Source: Brugia malayi (lineage: Eukaryota > Nematoda > Chromadorea > Rhabditida > Onchocercidae). Taken from it: 64,000 nt of DNA. Every line of letters starts with the position of its first letter. Position 1 is the first letter of the stretch. Shown one piece after another: positions 13,129 through 27,749 of the stretch. The position numbers and the translations under genes are program-made. The notes beneath the pieces were generated by a model. It ran no database searches. It was not told the DNA's origin and saw only the letters and a program-made list of their open reading frames with translations. Location: positions 4,459,221 to 4,523,220 of the forward strand of contig NW_025062479.1 in NCBI RefSeq assembly GCF_000002995.4, in the 5' to 3' direction.

Positions 13129-16100
13129 ATGTGGCTAATATTTTCCCTGAGCGCCTACATTGTCATTGTTGTAGTGCATACAGCTAATGCATTTCTCGAA
13201 CAAAGCGTACGCGTCAGGGGACGACTGCTATGTGGTTCCCAGCCAGCTTCCAGCATCCTAGTGAAATTAGTCGATAAAGATAATGGTAATGAACTTTTGT
13301 TCTTCAAAATAATCACACTCCACTATTATCCCAGAATTTGTTTTTTCACCAGTTCTAGTGATTTCAGTGTAGACTTCTTTCAAATTATTTTTTCTTTCGG
13401 TTTCATTGTTAGAATTATAGATATCGCTACAGCAGATTATTGTAGAACAATCAGATCACCTTAGGCTTTATTTTTGCAGGTCCAAATCCGGATGATTTAA
13501 TGGATTCCTGTTATACAGATAGTGGTGGCAAATTTGATTTACAGGGCAATTCATATGAATTATCGACGATCGACCCCGAAGTGCGTATTTATCACGACTG
13601 CAACGATTACGGAAGGGCATGTGTTATTCACTTTCTTTTAAAATAAATTTGGAAAAATGATGCATATAAAGAACTTACCGACTCTATAAAGAGATGTAGA
13701 TGTGGGTGCACAGAAGTAAATGGATCATGAAGTCAGGACATTTGAAGTTGTTTGATTGAAATTGCATGCATCAATTTATTAATGACAAGTACTGAAAGTC
13801 CATAAGTGAGTTACTTGGAATGGATTAGGTGAGTATTGTATGTACATATATATGTTTACGGAGAGATTGGAGGAGCGATCGTTTGGCAGTCGAACGAAAA
13901 ATAAGGAAAACTGCAAGATTGTACATATCGAAGAGGTCTGAATCTTATGTAGAAGACCATTTATGGATTGAGTAAAACATGATGTGAGGAGTATAGAGCT
14001 ACTGAACATAGAGGGAAATGAAATGGACCGGAATATTATTGGAGTAGTAGATGTACTGCTGGATGGATTGTGAGGAAGTATTAACTGGTGCCATTGATGG
14101 TTACTCTTCTATAACTCCTACAGGAAAAGAAAAGGTCCCATGCCCATACTCAAGATGACCTAAGTATTAAAACAAGGAATAATTCAATTAACATGTATTT
14201 TCAAGACTTTTTTCTCACTGTAGACAAAATACAGATATTTCAAAGAATTCAATTTAATAATTTGAATGCCTTGAAGTTAGAACACTTCTTGATATAAATG
14301 AGTTGATTCCTTGAACAACTTATGACTGCTTTGAACTGCTATGCAACTTCTAATCACAGAAATTTGACGGATAAAACAACCTTCGACGGGGTAAAAAAGT
14401 GACCAAAGAAGAGAATAATACACTGGAATGCAGTCATCACTGATCTCGGATGACGCGCTGGATGAAAAGACTTTGGTGTGATATGTTTGATATCAAGAAT
14501 GAGCAGAAGAGAAGTCCTGAGATTTCAGTGAAAGTGTCTATGAGGAAATGAAAGGTTGTTGATATACAGTTAAAGACTTTTGACTATTTAGGAAAAAGAT
14601 GAAGAAAGATGATGTATGGGGTAACGAAAGGTCTAACTTCAATAGTGAATATGAATGCATTATTTGGAACTGGGTTTGGGAGTAGGTTTGATGATAGCTC
14701 GAACAGAATTCTCGATATCTGCGTTAGCTATTTCGATGAATACCCTAGTGAAGATGATGAAGATAGGAGTCTGAAACAATGCATTTCAAATCAAAGAACC
14801 ATCAACAGATTGCAATTTAACTGCTTAACGACGGTCTTTTGCTATTTTGAAAGGAACGAACTGATCAAGATGTTGGGAGCATCAAAATCTTGTGACGAAT
14901 TCTAATTGAAAAAATACTATAAAGTGTGAGAGAATATGTTGAACATTAGCGTTACGATGACAACTTCTTCGTTAAGTGATTTACCTGATCATGAATGTTT
15001 CTAAATAACAGGTTGAGAAACGACTTAATTTTTCAATCCATTCTGTGCCAAAAAGACTCTGCGGTTGGAATTGCAATACATAGCATGAGTCAGACAGTGA
15101 AGTTGAATTAAATTATAAATGCATTTACAATTTACCATGTAATTAAATAGGATCAAAGGCAATACTGCCGAAAATTTCGCAGTTTGGATAGATCTAAAGA
15201 ATTGGTTTTGGTGTTTATGACATTGTGAACAAATGAAATCATCCGAAATTCTGGCTGCAAAGTTATGGATTCATGAATGTGGAGCACTGGTTTTCCCTGA
15301 GATTTACGTTACACAACTTCTGCGGCACTTATGAGAAAGGGCACAGGTGAGAACAAAGCCCTCCTTTGTGAACAAATCCCACTTTCTTACATATGGAACG
15401 GTCAGTTGCATGTACAGTGAAGCATAACACCACAAAATCAACATGCAGTTTCGGTTTTCTTGCTTTAGGTTTAAACTTGAAGACAACACCAATACTTTTA
15501 AGACCAATAATGGGAGGTTAAACCATTCCTGTGTTAAAACCTACTTATAAGAGTGAAAATAATGACACCCTCTCTTGACTTCGTTGTGAAGTTATGAAGG
15601 GGAAATATTTCAAGAGCTAGGCCCTTGCTTTGCTTTAGGCCAATGCTGTCAACGGTTGAAGAGCAAAGCTGAAAAGCCAAACAGTGATTTGATTGTTGTG
15701 TGCTATGAGGGCTTCTTTCGATACTGAGATCCAAGTAACAAGTGTCATGCTGTGATGGCCTGGATGCATTCTTTTGAAAGGGACGGACAATAATCATATC
15801 ACCGAGTTGTATTATTTGGAATTTGAAGGTGCAAAATGTGTAGTATGTACTTATGCATGTGTGTAAGCCAAGAAAACTAGGTCTAAGTACTATGGTTTAA
15901 GAGAGGTCATATTAAATTGCTGCTTGCGGGCAATTAATGAGTTTAAACTTTGCCTTATGAGTTCTTCCTAGATATTCCACGATATAAACAGAGCAAGCAG
16001 ATCAGTGTAAATTGCGGAATAATCAAAGTTTAACAAATATACAGCACAGATACGTCACTTTCAGCCATGTCAAAGGGAATGGGTTATCCGTATTCCGGAT

Positions 16101-16205
16101 CGTTATGTATCTAACGGAGCAGTAGCTCGGAAGACAATGGAGCTCGGAGAAATGAATCTTGAAGTGGAACTTGAAGATGAAGATCAAGAATGTATACATC
16201 ATTGA
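13129..16205 (+). CDS. Transthyretin-like family protein B, secreted, ~144 aa
   Basis: Exons are 13129-13285, 13480-13616 and 16065-16205. Residues 1-22 form a signal peptide (MWLIFSLSAYIVIVVV core, cut after ANA). The mature protein carries VRVRGRLLCGSQPASSILVK, a PDDLMDSCYTDSGGKFDL segment, STIDPEVRIYHDCNDYGR, then PCQREWVIRIPDRYVSNGAV and a C-terminal cysteine in EDQECIHH. Three points are odd. Intron 2 is 2448 nt, ten times the size in neighbours. Its only in-frame donor reads AGG/GCATGT, so it appears to be a GC-AG intron. The nearest GT (13621) would shift frame and stop after 16 residues of exon 3. The cysteine pattern matches genes A and C exactly, which supports exon 3 belonging here. 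Confidence 0.87.
13617..16064 (+). other. Long intron 2 of transthyretin-like gene B
   Basis: 2448 nt starting GC and ending in TTTCAG. Open frames at 14609-14905 (+, 98 codons) and 15534-15797 (-, 87 codons) lie inside, but neither has a recognised family. No terminal repeats were noticed, so an inserted element is possible but unproven. Confidence 0.6.
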
Positions 16206-17390
16206 TGTCCATGTGCTCCTTGAAATTCAATATTCAAAAGATTAAAAAGCAGTACATCCAATATTGAAAGGAAATTAATAACCATTACAAACAAATGACT
16301 AATGTGAGCAGCAACATCCGTAGTAAACAATAGACACTTTTCGATCTATTAGTGAATGGGAATTTTGGTTTAATTAATTGTCTCTGTCAGGAAAGGCTTA
16401 ATTAGGCCATCGAAAAGAGCGCATGTAGATTAACGATTCATTGTGGCTGAATGAGAAAGCAACATTCAAGAGTCTGTGCTTACTTGACTTCACTTCATTA
16501 CGATTTTGTTTTTTATTGAAGTGATAAAATGAACTGCATTTATTACCCTCTTTGTTGAATATATTTTAATCAAATTAATGGATACCGGTTATCTGACCAA
16601 CAGATTATTCTTGTCTTTTCATGCATTTCAGTTTTCTACATCCAGTAATTCTCAATTCACACTTCCATTTTGTTATTTTTCACAGAATTTCTCGCTTTGT
16701 AATTTTGTAAGTGCTGCTCCCGAGACAATGTCATTCAAATGAATGCTAAATTTATTTGGAAGTCATTCAAGAATGTACAAAAATTAGATCAATGACTTTA
16801 CGACTTACAAAACTTCTTTCTTTGTAAAATATGTTTGATAAGACGATGTTATGGAACTTTACCAATTCCATATCTTTAATAATAAGTTTTTGCGTACAAA
16901 TGAATAAATTTTTGTTCGAACATTGTTTTCTGAGTGGATAATTTCCAAAACACTTTGGATGATCTCAGATTGGAAAATCATATCTATCAATTTGGAAATG
17001 AATTTCTTATGTAAGATCAAACACCAGTAAATTTTAATTTTTTAGGGAAAGTCCAGTTTTTGCTTACTAAACATAATGATTGGTCGAAAATCATTAACTG
17101 TCAAGTGAATGAATTGCTATGTTTCTTTCAGCTAAAACTTTGATTTTATTCGGAATGTTTCGAAATCAAAAAGTTGACGGTGCATACAGTAGTACTATAC
17201 TGCTGACAACAGCGAGTACAGTTATATTGAACTGTGTCGTCTTCAAATTTCAATTTTGCATAACCACTAGACCAGCATGTATATAGATCGGTACTGTATC
17301 CTGTCTACAATCGAAGTGCTAGGACGTAAACACCAAAAATTTACAACTGTATGATATTTTCACTTTCCGTTAAAGGTGTACTGAATGACA
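16206..17390. other. Intergenic DNA between transthyretin-like genes B and C
   Basis: 1.2 kb of AT-rich sequence with no supported gene. The part next to 17391 is the probable promoter of gene C. Confidence 0.5.
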
Positions 17391-18474
17391 ATGTATCGCG
17401 GTGTATTGGGCGCAATTATCGCACTGTTGGTGTGCGTGTCGCATAGTGCAATTATTCCACAACAACATACCGGCATTCAAAGCTACAGCGTATCATTTTT
17501 AGAATTCCACATAACAGCAAAATACTAACGATTACTTCCACATTTAATACTGTTTTCGGAGAACACCACTGAATCTCATGTTTTAATTGCAGGTAAGTGG
17601 GAGGTTGTTTTGTGGTACCCAGCCGGCCTCAGGCATACGAGTTAAATTGGTCGATGATGACTTCGGTAAGTTACTCGTTTAGAGACGACGCTATGATTAG
17701 CTTTACATATTTGTCAAAGCCTATAGATGATGGAAGATTTCCAACATTTACTTTTTCATGTGAGGTAGAATTCTTATTAGATGATAACACGCTAGATTCA
17801 CTCTTGATTTTACTGTTTTGTCAGTTCCTAGTAATCTGAGTAATATTATAATGTCGGTTCATTTCGGATAATTAAATGATGATTTCAGGATCGGATCCAG
17901 ACGACGATTTGGATGCAGGTTATACCGACCAAAACGGTTACTTCAAATTGTCTGGCGATACCTATGAAATGACCACTATTGACCCCCATCTAAAAATCTA
18001 CCATGATTGCAACGATGGCTTTACTGTACGTGTATTTGTTTTACTTTCGCATTAGACGCTGCAATCAGCCATTAGACTTATCGCTTTCAAAGGAATGTAA
18101 CTTGCTTATTGATTTCAACATTTAGTTTTCATTATTTTTAAACAATACCGATTTCCGTTATATAAATCTATATAAATCGTTTCTTGAATATATAGATAAA
18201 GAGATGACAAACGGTTAAGTCCCCGAACATATTAAAGGTAATCATATAAAAAAAAAGAATTTGCGCAAAGTGATTCTGCTATCGTAATTAAAATTGTACC
18301 ACGCAAGTTATTACTTTTTAAAAATTTTTTTTTAAGCCATGCCAACGACGCTGGAAGTTTGAATTGCCGAACCACTACATTACAAATGGTAAAGTACCGC
18401 AGAAGGCCCTCGATATTGGTACATGGAATCTGGAAGCTATAATGCCTGATGAAAGTCATGACTGTATCCACTAG
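17391..18474 (+). CDS. Transthyretin-like family protein C, secreted, ~148 aa
   Basis: Exons are 17391-17489, 17593-17665, 17889-18025 and 18337-18474. Residues 1-20 form a signal peptide (hydrophobic AIIALLVCVSHSA). The mature part shows VSGRLFCGTQPASGIRVKLV, DPDDDLDAGYTDQNGYFKL, MTTIDPHLKIYHDCNDGFT, PCQRRWKFELPNHYITNGKV and the C-terminal DESHDCIH. It is the closest relative of gene B (shared CGXQPAS, TIDP, IYHDCND, PCQR) and so probably a tandem duplicate. It has an extra intron after the N-terminal segment that A and B lack. Exon 2 opens with GTAAGTGGG directly behind its AG acceptor, a fused 3'/5' splice-site sequence. The start is the first ATG before the hydrophobic stretch. Confidence 0.93.
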
Positions 18475-18783
18475 CGCCATAATGAACAAGTCAAGCAGAA
18501 TTGCTTCTAAAACGAAGATCATTCTCCTGCAGTTAACCATACATGATGTACTCAAAATGACAATTTCTCCAGTTCGCACCGTTTTTCCGTTTTCTTGAGT
18601 TCTCCTATACTTCCATTGAAGAGCCTTCATTTATAATTTAAAACACCCAATTTAAGAATATCAGCACTTGATAGGTATTTGTCCGAAATATTAGCATTTC
18701 AAGCAAACAAACATTCTGAAATTTTAGTGTTGACATAAAGTGATTGTAATTTACTGTTCCATTTTCACAAACTGAATTTCTTT

Positions 18784-18787
<4 letters not shown>

Positions 18788-18817
<30 letters not shown>
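18788..18817. repeat. (TA)15 microsatellite
   Basis: Uninterrupted alternating A and T over 30 nt downstream of transthyretin-like gene C. Confidence 0.95.
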
Positions 18818-18820
<3 letters not shown>

Positions 18821-18841
18821 TGTGGTAGGGTAAATGGAGAA

Positions 18842-18847
18842 AATAAA
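18842..18847 (+). terminator. Candidate poly(A) signal of transthyretin-like gene C
   Basis: AATAAA about 370 nt past the stop, just after the TA microsatellite. Assignment is tentative. Confidence 0.3.
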
Positions 18848-20090
18848 AGTTATCAATGGGTCAATATGTGACACTTTGAAGTCAGAATTCATCTGTTTCT
18901 AATCTTCTGAGGGAACTGAATTCAGTTGTCAACACAAGTTTTCTCTTTTTTTTCTTGTTCAATGCCAAATCATCATCGCCTGTTCATACAATTTGCATTG
19001 CGGCTTATAAGTATTTGTACAGAAATATGAATATAGTTTGCGTACAACAATCAGTAGTCTTCCTGTTCGAGAATCCCGAAAGGCTCTGCGATATCTTGGA
19101 AGAATAAAAAGGACAAAGCGGGTTTCTTCGTTTCAGAGCACTACGTCCCTTTGAAAAAGACACTGCAATCAGCCACTCATTTGTACTGGAGCCAACGATT
19201 TCCAGATAAAACAGTGAGCAGTATTGGTGTTTGCAGGTTAAGGCTGTAGCATTGGAGTGTGGTTTGCTTCGAAAATTGTTGCCTGGTTTCATTGTGTACT
19301 TTAATGTTATGTTGAGGTTGTTTCAGGGAGAGCAATTTGGTATGGAAGAATGAGCTTGATGAGATATGCAAGTAGAAGGCACAGTTGGTTTTTTATCGCT
19401 TGTTGAAATCCGAAACTCTACTTCTTTGTTTCGGATGAGAGCTGTTGTTTGCTAGATGTATACGTCTTCATCTTTTTATTTGATTGTGAAATGCAAAAGG
19501 TTAAATGGCATCAAATGAATGGAAGATTGCTCTGGACAGAATCTTTCATTTTGTTTCCGCCATAAGTACTTAAAGGTCGTCAACCACCTTCTCACTAGGT
19601 GCTGTTGTTAACATATATATTTTCTCTCCGTCTACATTGATACGATTTGTTTCTGTTTTTCATATTTTAAATCATACTTAATGGATATTAGCAAAATTTT
19701 TGGATGTTATAAGCTGTTCAGGTTTTCCAGAAAATTCGACTTTAAAGCCACCGTTAGAATATATTCTTCTAAGAACTTCGTCCTGTTATTTTAGAGTGGC
19801 CCAATAAATGTGGAGTCTTGATTTTTGCGGTAAACCATACTTATTTCATGTTTGATCTGATCCAGCTTTTTTTTTCAGAAAAGAATTGGTAGCTTCAGGT
19901 GTTCGGTATACTTTTACTTGCAAGCTCCTTTCTCCTTTTTAAATATTCACGAAGGAATTCACTTCAAGCAAAGGTCAGAATTGAAGGAGTACGTTTTATG
20001 TCGTATACTTTAAATTTTGCAGGAAGTCGGCTAAAGTTCAGAAAATTTTTTATCAGATGAAAATTTTTAACTATTAACTGAATAACTTTT

Positions 20091-20094
20091 TCAG
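20091..20094 (+). other. sem-5: Candidate trans-splice acceptor of sem-5
   Basis: CTTTTTCAG ends at 20094, ten nt before the sem-5 ATG. That spacing and pyrimidine tract are typical of spliced-leader acceptors in nematodes. The use of SL1 is inferred. Confidence 0.5.
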
Positions 20095-20104
20095 GTACGG
20101 TGTG

Positions 20105-22531
<2,427 letters not shown>

Positions 22532-24664
22532 AACACTCACCTGTGTATCTGTATGCGGAGATATGCTTCCAGTTTGTTGATTCATTTTTTGTCCTGGATA
22601 ATTCCTATCAAATATTCTCCCAGTTTTTTTAATATTAGAGTGTCCTTAATCGAGGCTGCTGTCTCCGTTTAACTTTGAGTTCCAAGACCTATACATTTTA
22701 TCAAGGTTATCTGAAAGCATGATTTTTAAGGATTTTGTGATAAGAAGAAAATAGCATGAGTAATTTTTATGACATTTTTGTGTATTTTGTTGGTCATTAG
22801 TTGCTATTTATGTTGGGTTTTTTCTTACTAGTTAGAAAAATCGATCAGCAACTGAACCGCAATCATGATAGCTCTGATTAATGTCTAAACTTTGTAAATA
22901 TAATATAAAACAATTAAACTAATCATTCTAGATTAAATTTGGGGCTTTTTGAATTTCAAAATAAATTTGAACGTGACACTATGAATGAAACCTTGTTAAA
23001 GTGTCCAATTTTACCCACGTTAATTTTTGATTTTATATATGCGGATAAGCCATTTTTGAGAGATAGGAAAACCTGTCTTCAGCATTTTGAATGTGATGAA
23101 TCTTGTATAATTATAATTTTTCATTGAGATTATGGCAATATTCTGAAATTAGGTTATGAAGAAACTATGCTGCCTAGTAATGAAGTTGATGTCATGCTGT
23201 ATGGTAATCTTGTTATTTTTTACATCTGTCATTCTACTATGGACTCTTCAGTTTACTATTTCATTCACTTTTTAAGTGTCGTTTGTTTATTTATTATATG
23301 TTTTCTTCGATTATCATATCGTTCCAGTTCGATTCAGAGTAGCTTTTTCATTTTCATTTTTTTTTTTTTAAGAAAAATATGTACAGACAGTATCTGTTTG
23401 GGATTTCGTTTTATTCTTCATTGTAATAGTTCTATGACTCAACTGCTTTTTTCAAATATTTTTGTCAATTTTTGCTACTTTTAGGGGAAGATCCCTTCAG
23501 GTAGTCCTGTGCAGATTTATATGGAAAAATTTGTATGAAATATGTTTTGAAAAAATTTTTTAGTATTTGTGCAATTGATAGATTTTGCTGCATGTAAGTA
23601 AAATGATTTTAGGTGATATGGGCTACGAATACCTAGATTATTCATCTAGATGTTCGTAAAAGGTACTGGTAAACAGTGATTAAGTTTGAATTAAAGAAGA
23701 ATAGGGGGAGGTAAATCATGGGTTTCGATTCATTCTGATGTTTTTTTTTTTTCTTTTTTTTCCACTATCAATAAACTCTGGTCTGTCATGGGTGCAATCA
23801 TCATTTCAAAATTCCAATTAGTTTTTTTCGAAAATATATAACTGCAGCATTTAATGAGTTCTTTCTTCTTTAAAGTGTATCATTTGGATAGTGAAAAGAG
23901 GATATTTAGCATCGTCGTTACATTCTTGCCACTTATTTTTTCGTCAGTTACAATTTATTCAGGTCCAATACATGAAAACGGTAACATATCAGTATCGTTA
24001 AAATGTTTTCGCTATTCGACTTTGCTCATATTTTTGTTTGACAATTTCTGATTTTAAGTTTTTCAAGGTTTATAAAGAAATGTAAATAGGCAAGTTTTGC
24101 AAGCATCATACCACTCTCTTCAGCTTAGAACATATGGCTTGTTTTCTTCATATTGTGGTGCTTTCAAACATAAATTTTTTCTAAGAGTTCATATATATAT
24201 CCATCGAGGAAATGATAATTTTCTGCAAGACTTATGGGACTTAAGAACTTCGAGTTCCTTGTGAGATATGTTTTTCCTTAATGCAGACTTCTGCATACGA
24301 TCACAATTTAGGGTTTTCCCATAGTGCTGTTGTTGTTTTATTGTTGTAGATATTGTTATTCAGATAAAAATGTTGTGTTCCAATAAGTTGTTGAAATTTA
24401 CGAATAGTTCCCAGCAACCTGTCTTTACATTTCTACTGACAATATATGATTTTGGGTGGATAATATCTATATAGAGAAGCTTGTTCATCTTATATTGTAT
24501 TTACTGACTTAAGTTTTTCCTTCTTACGTGCGATTTCCATATGTCATCATTTCTGCTATTTTTGCTTTTATGCGCACTGCAAACAATTTCTTCCGAGGCA
24601 AACTTTTAGCTAATTATTTGTCGATCGATAATGAAATGAAAGCTGAAGTCAGTTGAAGTTTGGG
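22532..24664. other. sem-5 3' UTR and intergenic DNA before sideroflexin
   Basis: 2.1 kb, T-rich on the + strand. Open frames at 22939-23127, 23167-23484 and 23854-24051 are rich in F, I and S as expected from T-rich chance sequence. A TTTTAG at 24604-24609 may be the trans-splice acceptor for the next gene. Confidence 0.5.
22960..22965 (+). terminator. Candidate poly(A) signal of sem-5
   Basis: AATAAA about 430 nt after the sem-5 stop. Tentative. Confidence 0.3.
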
Positions 24665-27589
24665 ATGTCCGCCGAATTAAGATTGCAGAGGTACAATATT
24701 GATAATCCAAGGTAACACAATTTTGCAAGTCATTTCTAAATTTACTATCTGGTTTATGAGGTTAAACGGGATGCAAATCTTTCTTTGAATTCTTTATAAG
24801 GAAACCTGTAAATCTTATACTGTTTCATACTACTGAAATAGAGGTGTTGAAAGTGATTAATTTCCGACTTCAGGGGTTCTCTTTGCTTTCCCCACTGATT
24901 TCTTTACATATTTTCCTGCTGGAACTTTATTTTTTTCACTTAAATTTGTTTGTAGGTGGGACCAAAGTAGATTTTTGGGACGTTTGCGTTATTTTATAAC
25001 TATTACTGATCCGCTGAAAGCATTTGCTAGCCAGGACACACTTCAATATAGCAAACGATTGCTTGAATTATACAGGTTTGAAACTTCTAACACTAAATTA
25101 GGTCTTAATGAGAGAAGTCTTTGGACAATGTTTTATGATTAAGTAAGAAATCTTTCTGCAGATGACTGGCACATTACATGTTGTTAACATTTTATGAATG
25201 GATAAAGTAGTCTTTGGAATAATTTTGTACTTCATGTATTTAATTTCGATGTGTAGAACGATTATACGAGAAAATCAATTATTCTTTAATTTTTTTTTTT
25301 TTTTTCCATGTGGTGAGGAATTGAAAAGGATTTTTAAATCGTAAATTGCACCGATCTTACAAATTCTTCTTTGATAGGGTTGGCAAAGAGCCATGTGGTA
25401 CTACTATGGAAGATTTGCAGCGCGCTCAAGCGTTTTATGGTTCAGCGTTTCATCCGGACACTGGCCAATTGCAAACACTACCGGGACGTATGTGCGCTAA
25501 TGCATGGGGTGGTACATTGCTTTGCGGAGCAATGATGCTGTGGTACAAGTGAGTGCTACGGCATGTTTTGGTAGGATTATAGGGCATTGGTTAGGTTTCA
25601 CTGACAATATTCTTGAATGCGATGCAGTTGTATGCCTCTAATCTCATCAGGTTAATTTTCAATGAAGAAGTATTAAGTATTCAAAAAAACTGATTTGAGT
25701 GTAAATCCATAGACTTGACTAAAAAGCGCTTTGATTCGTGTTCCATTACTGTAGGAGTACAAAAGCCATAGTTTTCTGGCAGTGGGCTAATCAGTCCTTC
25801 AATGCACTTGTCAATTATACCAATCGGAATGCGCAAAGTCCTTTATCAAAAAGGTTGTTGTTTTTTTTTTTTAATTTGGTCATAAATCTTCGAAGTTTGT
25901 TAAGCCCGTACTGTGAAAATATGTGATTATTTCTTTTCTCATTTTTTTCAGTATTATATTTGGAATATCAAAAAAGATGATACTTATGCTCCTATAATTG
26001 TTACTGTGACATCTAGTAATGTTATAACTGAATTTTTGTTGCTTTGACATTTGATTTGCAGGGATTTACTGGTTGCGTACACCTCAGCGGTTACTGGTGC
26101 ACTTGGCGTTGCTGTAAGCTTAAAGAATTATCTAGCAAAGGTTACTCGTTTTTCTGCTTATTTCATACTTGCTGAGATTTAAAGCCTTATATAATAGGCA
26201 GTTAGCAGCTTGGATATGTGCATCTGTTCCTATTGAAGCTACCAAGACTGGGAGAGTTTTTTCAGTATTAGGGAAAGCTCATCTAATAGTTTTGCGAAGG
26301 CACTGCTATCGCTAGGTTTTTTTTTTTTTTTAGCGTGCGTTTTCGCCCCTGTTCCAGCGTTTCGTGCCTTTGGTTGCGGTAGCAGTTGCAAATGCCATCA
26401 ATATCCCCTTCACACGACAAAAGTACTATATTTTTGATTTTTCACCGTTTTCGCCTACTTACGGAAAACAACGATATTATGGACCAGAAATATTTACTTC
26501 GTTTCAAATTTACAGTGAGCTACTTGATGGCCTTCCAGTGACGAATGAAGCAGGACAAGTAGTAGGGAAATCAAAGGTATTTCTTTTTTATCCACTTGCG
26601 ACATTTTAATTAACAAAATTTGTACACATTTTTTATTTGCAGATGGCAGCATATAAAGCAATAACTTTGGTGGTGTTTTCACGTAATGTTATTGTGACTC
26701 CAAGCATGTGTTGGTTCTCTTCCAATTTAAATTTTGGATCATTTGCAGTGTATTAAATTTTTGCTCTTTGAGTAGTATTATTGAACCACTTATTATAATG
26801 AATTTATTATTACAGTACTTGTACCCCTTATTATGAATGCTATGGAGAAATGCAACTGGTATAGCAATCGCGCAAAATTCTTGAACATACCAGCGCAGCT
26901 TGTACTTACTTTTATCTTGTAAGTATTTATTTGTATGGTTTGGTCATTACATTCAAAAGCATATAACAGCAACGACCGAACTTTTGTTGGTAATTATCAC
27001 AAGAATTAACAATAGCAGTTGGAGAAATTCCTATTGAATTCGTGATGTTTCACTCGATTCATCGCGCGGTCTATAAAAGCATAGTTGCCAGACAAAAATT
27101 TTAGAGGAGTTGTAAATTTTAAATCCCCAATGTGCTAAAATGAATGCCAGGTTTAGGAGGAAAATACAGTGCGAAGTAGTGGTAGTGTTTTTTTTCGGCA
27201 CATACTTGGTCATAATTCTCAAAATTTATGTCAGTAGTTTTGCAGATATGGATCAATGGTACCAGTCGGCTGTGCACTATTTCCGCAAATCAAGTATGCT
27301 TATTCTTTTAGCTGGGTTCCATAAACCTTTAAATTTTGTTCACATATTTAGAAATTGTTTCGAGATATAGGAAGATTAGGAGACAGAAGGAGGGAGACGC
27401 GGGATGCGCACGAGGCAAACATGATGTAATCAAAATCACTCTGAATTTGAGCTTCTCCAATTTTTTTTCAGTAGTGTTAAAGCTACAACATTGATGCACT
27501 ACGAACCAGCAACCTATGAAGAACTGAAAGGTCACATGGGCATGAATATGCCTGCAACACAGCGTGTTTTTTTCAATAAGGGATTGTGA
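24665..27589 (+). CDS. sfxn: Sideroflexin (mitochondrial amino-acid carrier, SFXN1/2/3 type), 333 aa
   Basis: Sideroflexins are multipass inner-mitochondrial-membrane proteins; SFXN1 carries serine for one-carbon metabolism. Eleven exons: 24665-24711, 24956-25075, 25378-25548, 25755-25853, 26062-26140, 26334-26422, 26516-26576, 26643-26709, 26816-26918, 27246-27293 and 27472-27589. All are in phase. Conserved marks are [14 protein letters not shown], the SAFHPDTG motif, [66 protein letters not shown] and the terminal VFFNKGL. Details such as [14 protein letters not shown] and MVPV resemble SFXN2 more than SFXN1. The intron 26423-26515 is 93 nt and stop-free in frame, so a protein 31 residues longer could be made if it is retained. 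The start has no closer in-frame alternative and aligns with the short family N-terminus. Confidence 0.96.
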
Positions 27590-27743
27590 CTGTAGATATC
27601 TACTGGCAATTATTTTCTGCTTACAAGTCAGTCGTCAGAAGTCAATGCTGAGGGTCCATATACCTCGTCGCTTCCAGAAATTATTTCCTAGTTTTCATTT
27701 CTGATTTTGTATGCTAACAAGTTGGCTATAGTAGCAGATTATT

Positions 27744-27749
27744 AATAAA
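27744..27749 (+). terminator. Poly(A) signal of the sideroflexin gene
   Basis: AATAAA 155 nt after the stop codon, the first downstream hexamer. Confidence 0.55.

Larger units (their letters stand above)
18475..20104. other. Intergenic DNA between transthyretin-like gene C and sem-5
   Basis: 1.6 kb with a TA microsatellite and no supported exon. Minus-strand frames at 19005-19292 and 19177-19371 look like chance. Confidence 0.5.

Noticed and set aside
14609..14905. 98-codon open frame inside the long intron of transthyretin-like gene B, considered as a nested gene
   Set aside because: No family, no start context and no splice partners. A faint likeness to reverse-transcriptase text nearby was too weak to report.
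18232..18630. 132-codon minus-strand open frame, the longest uninterrupted one in the window
   Set aside because: It overlaps exon 4 of transthyretin-like gene C on the opposite strand and has no recognisable family, so it is read as an antisense shadow.
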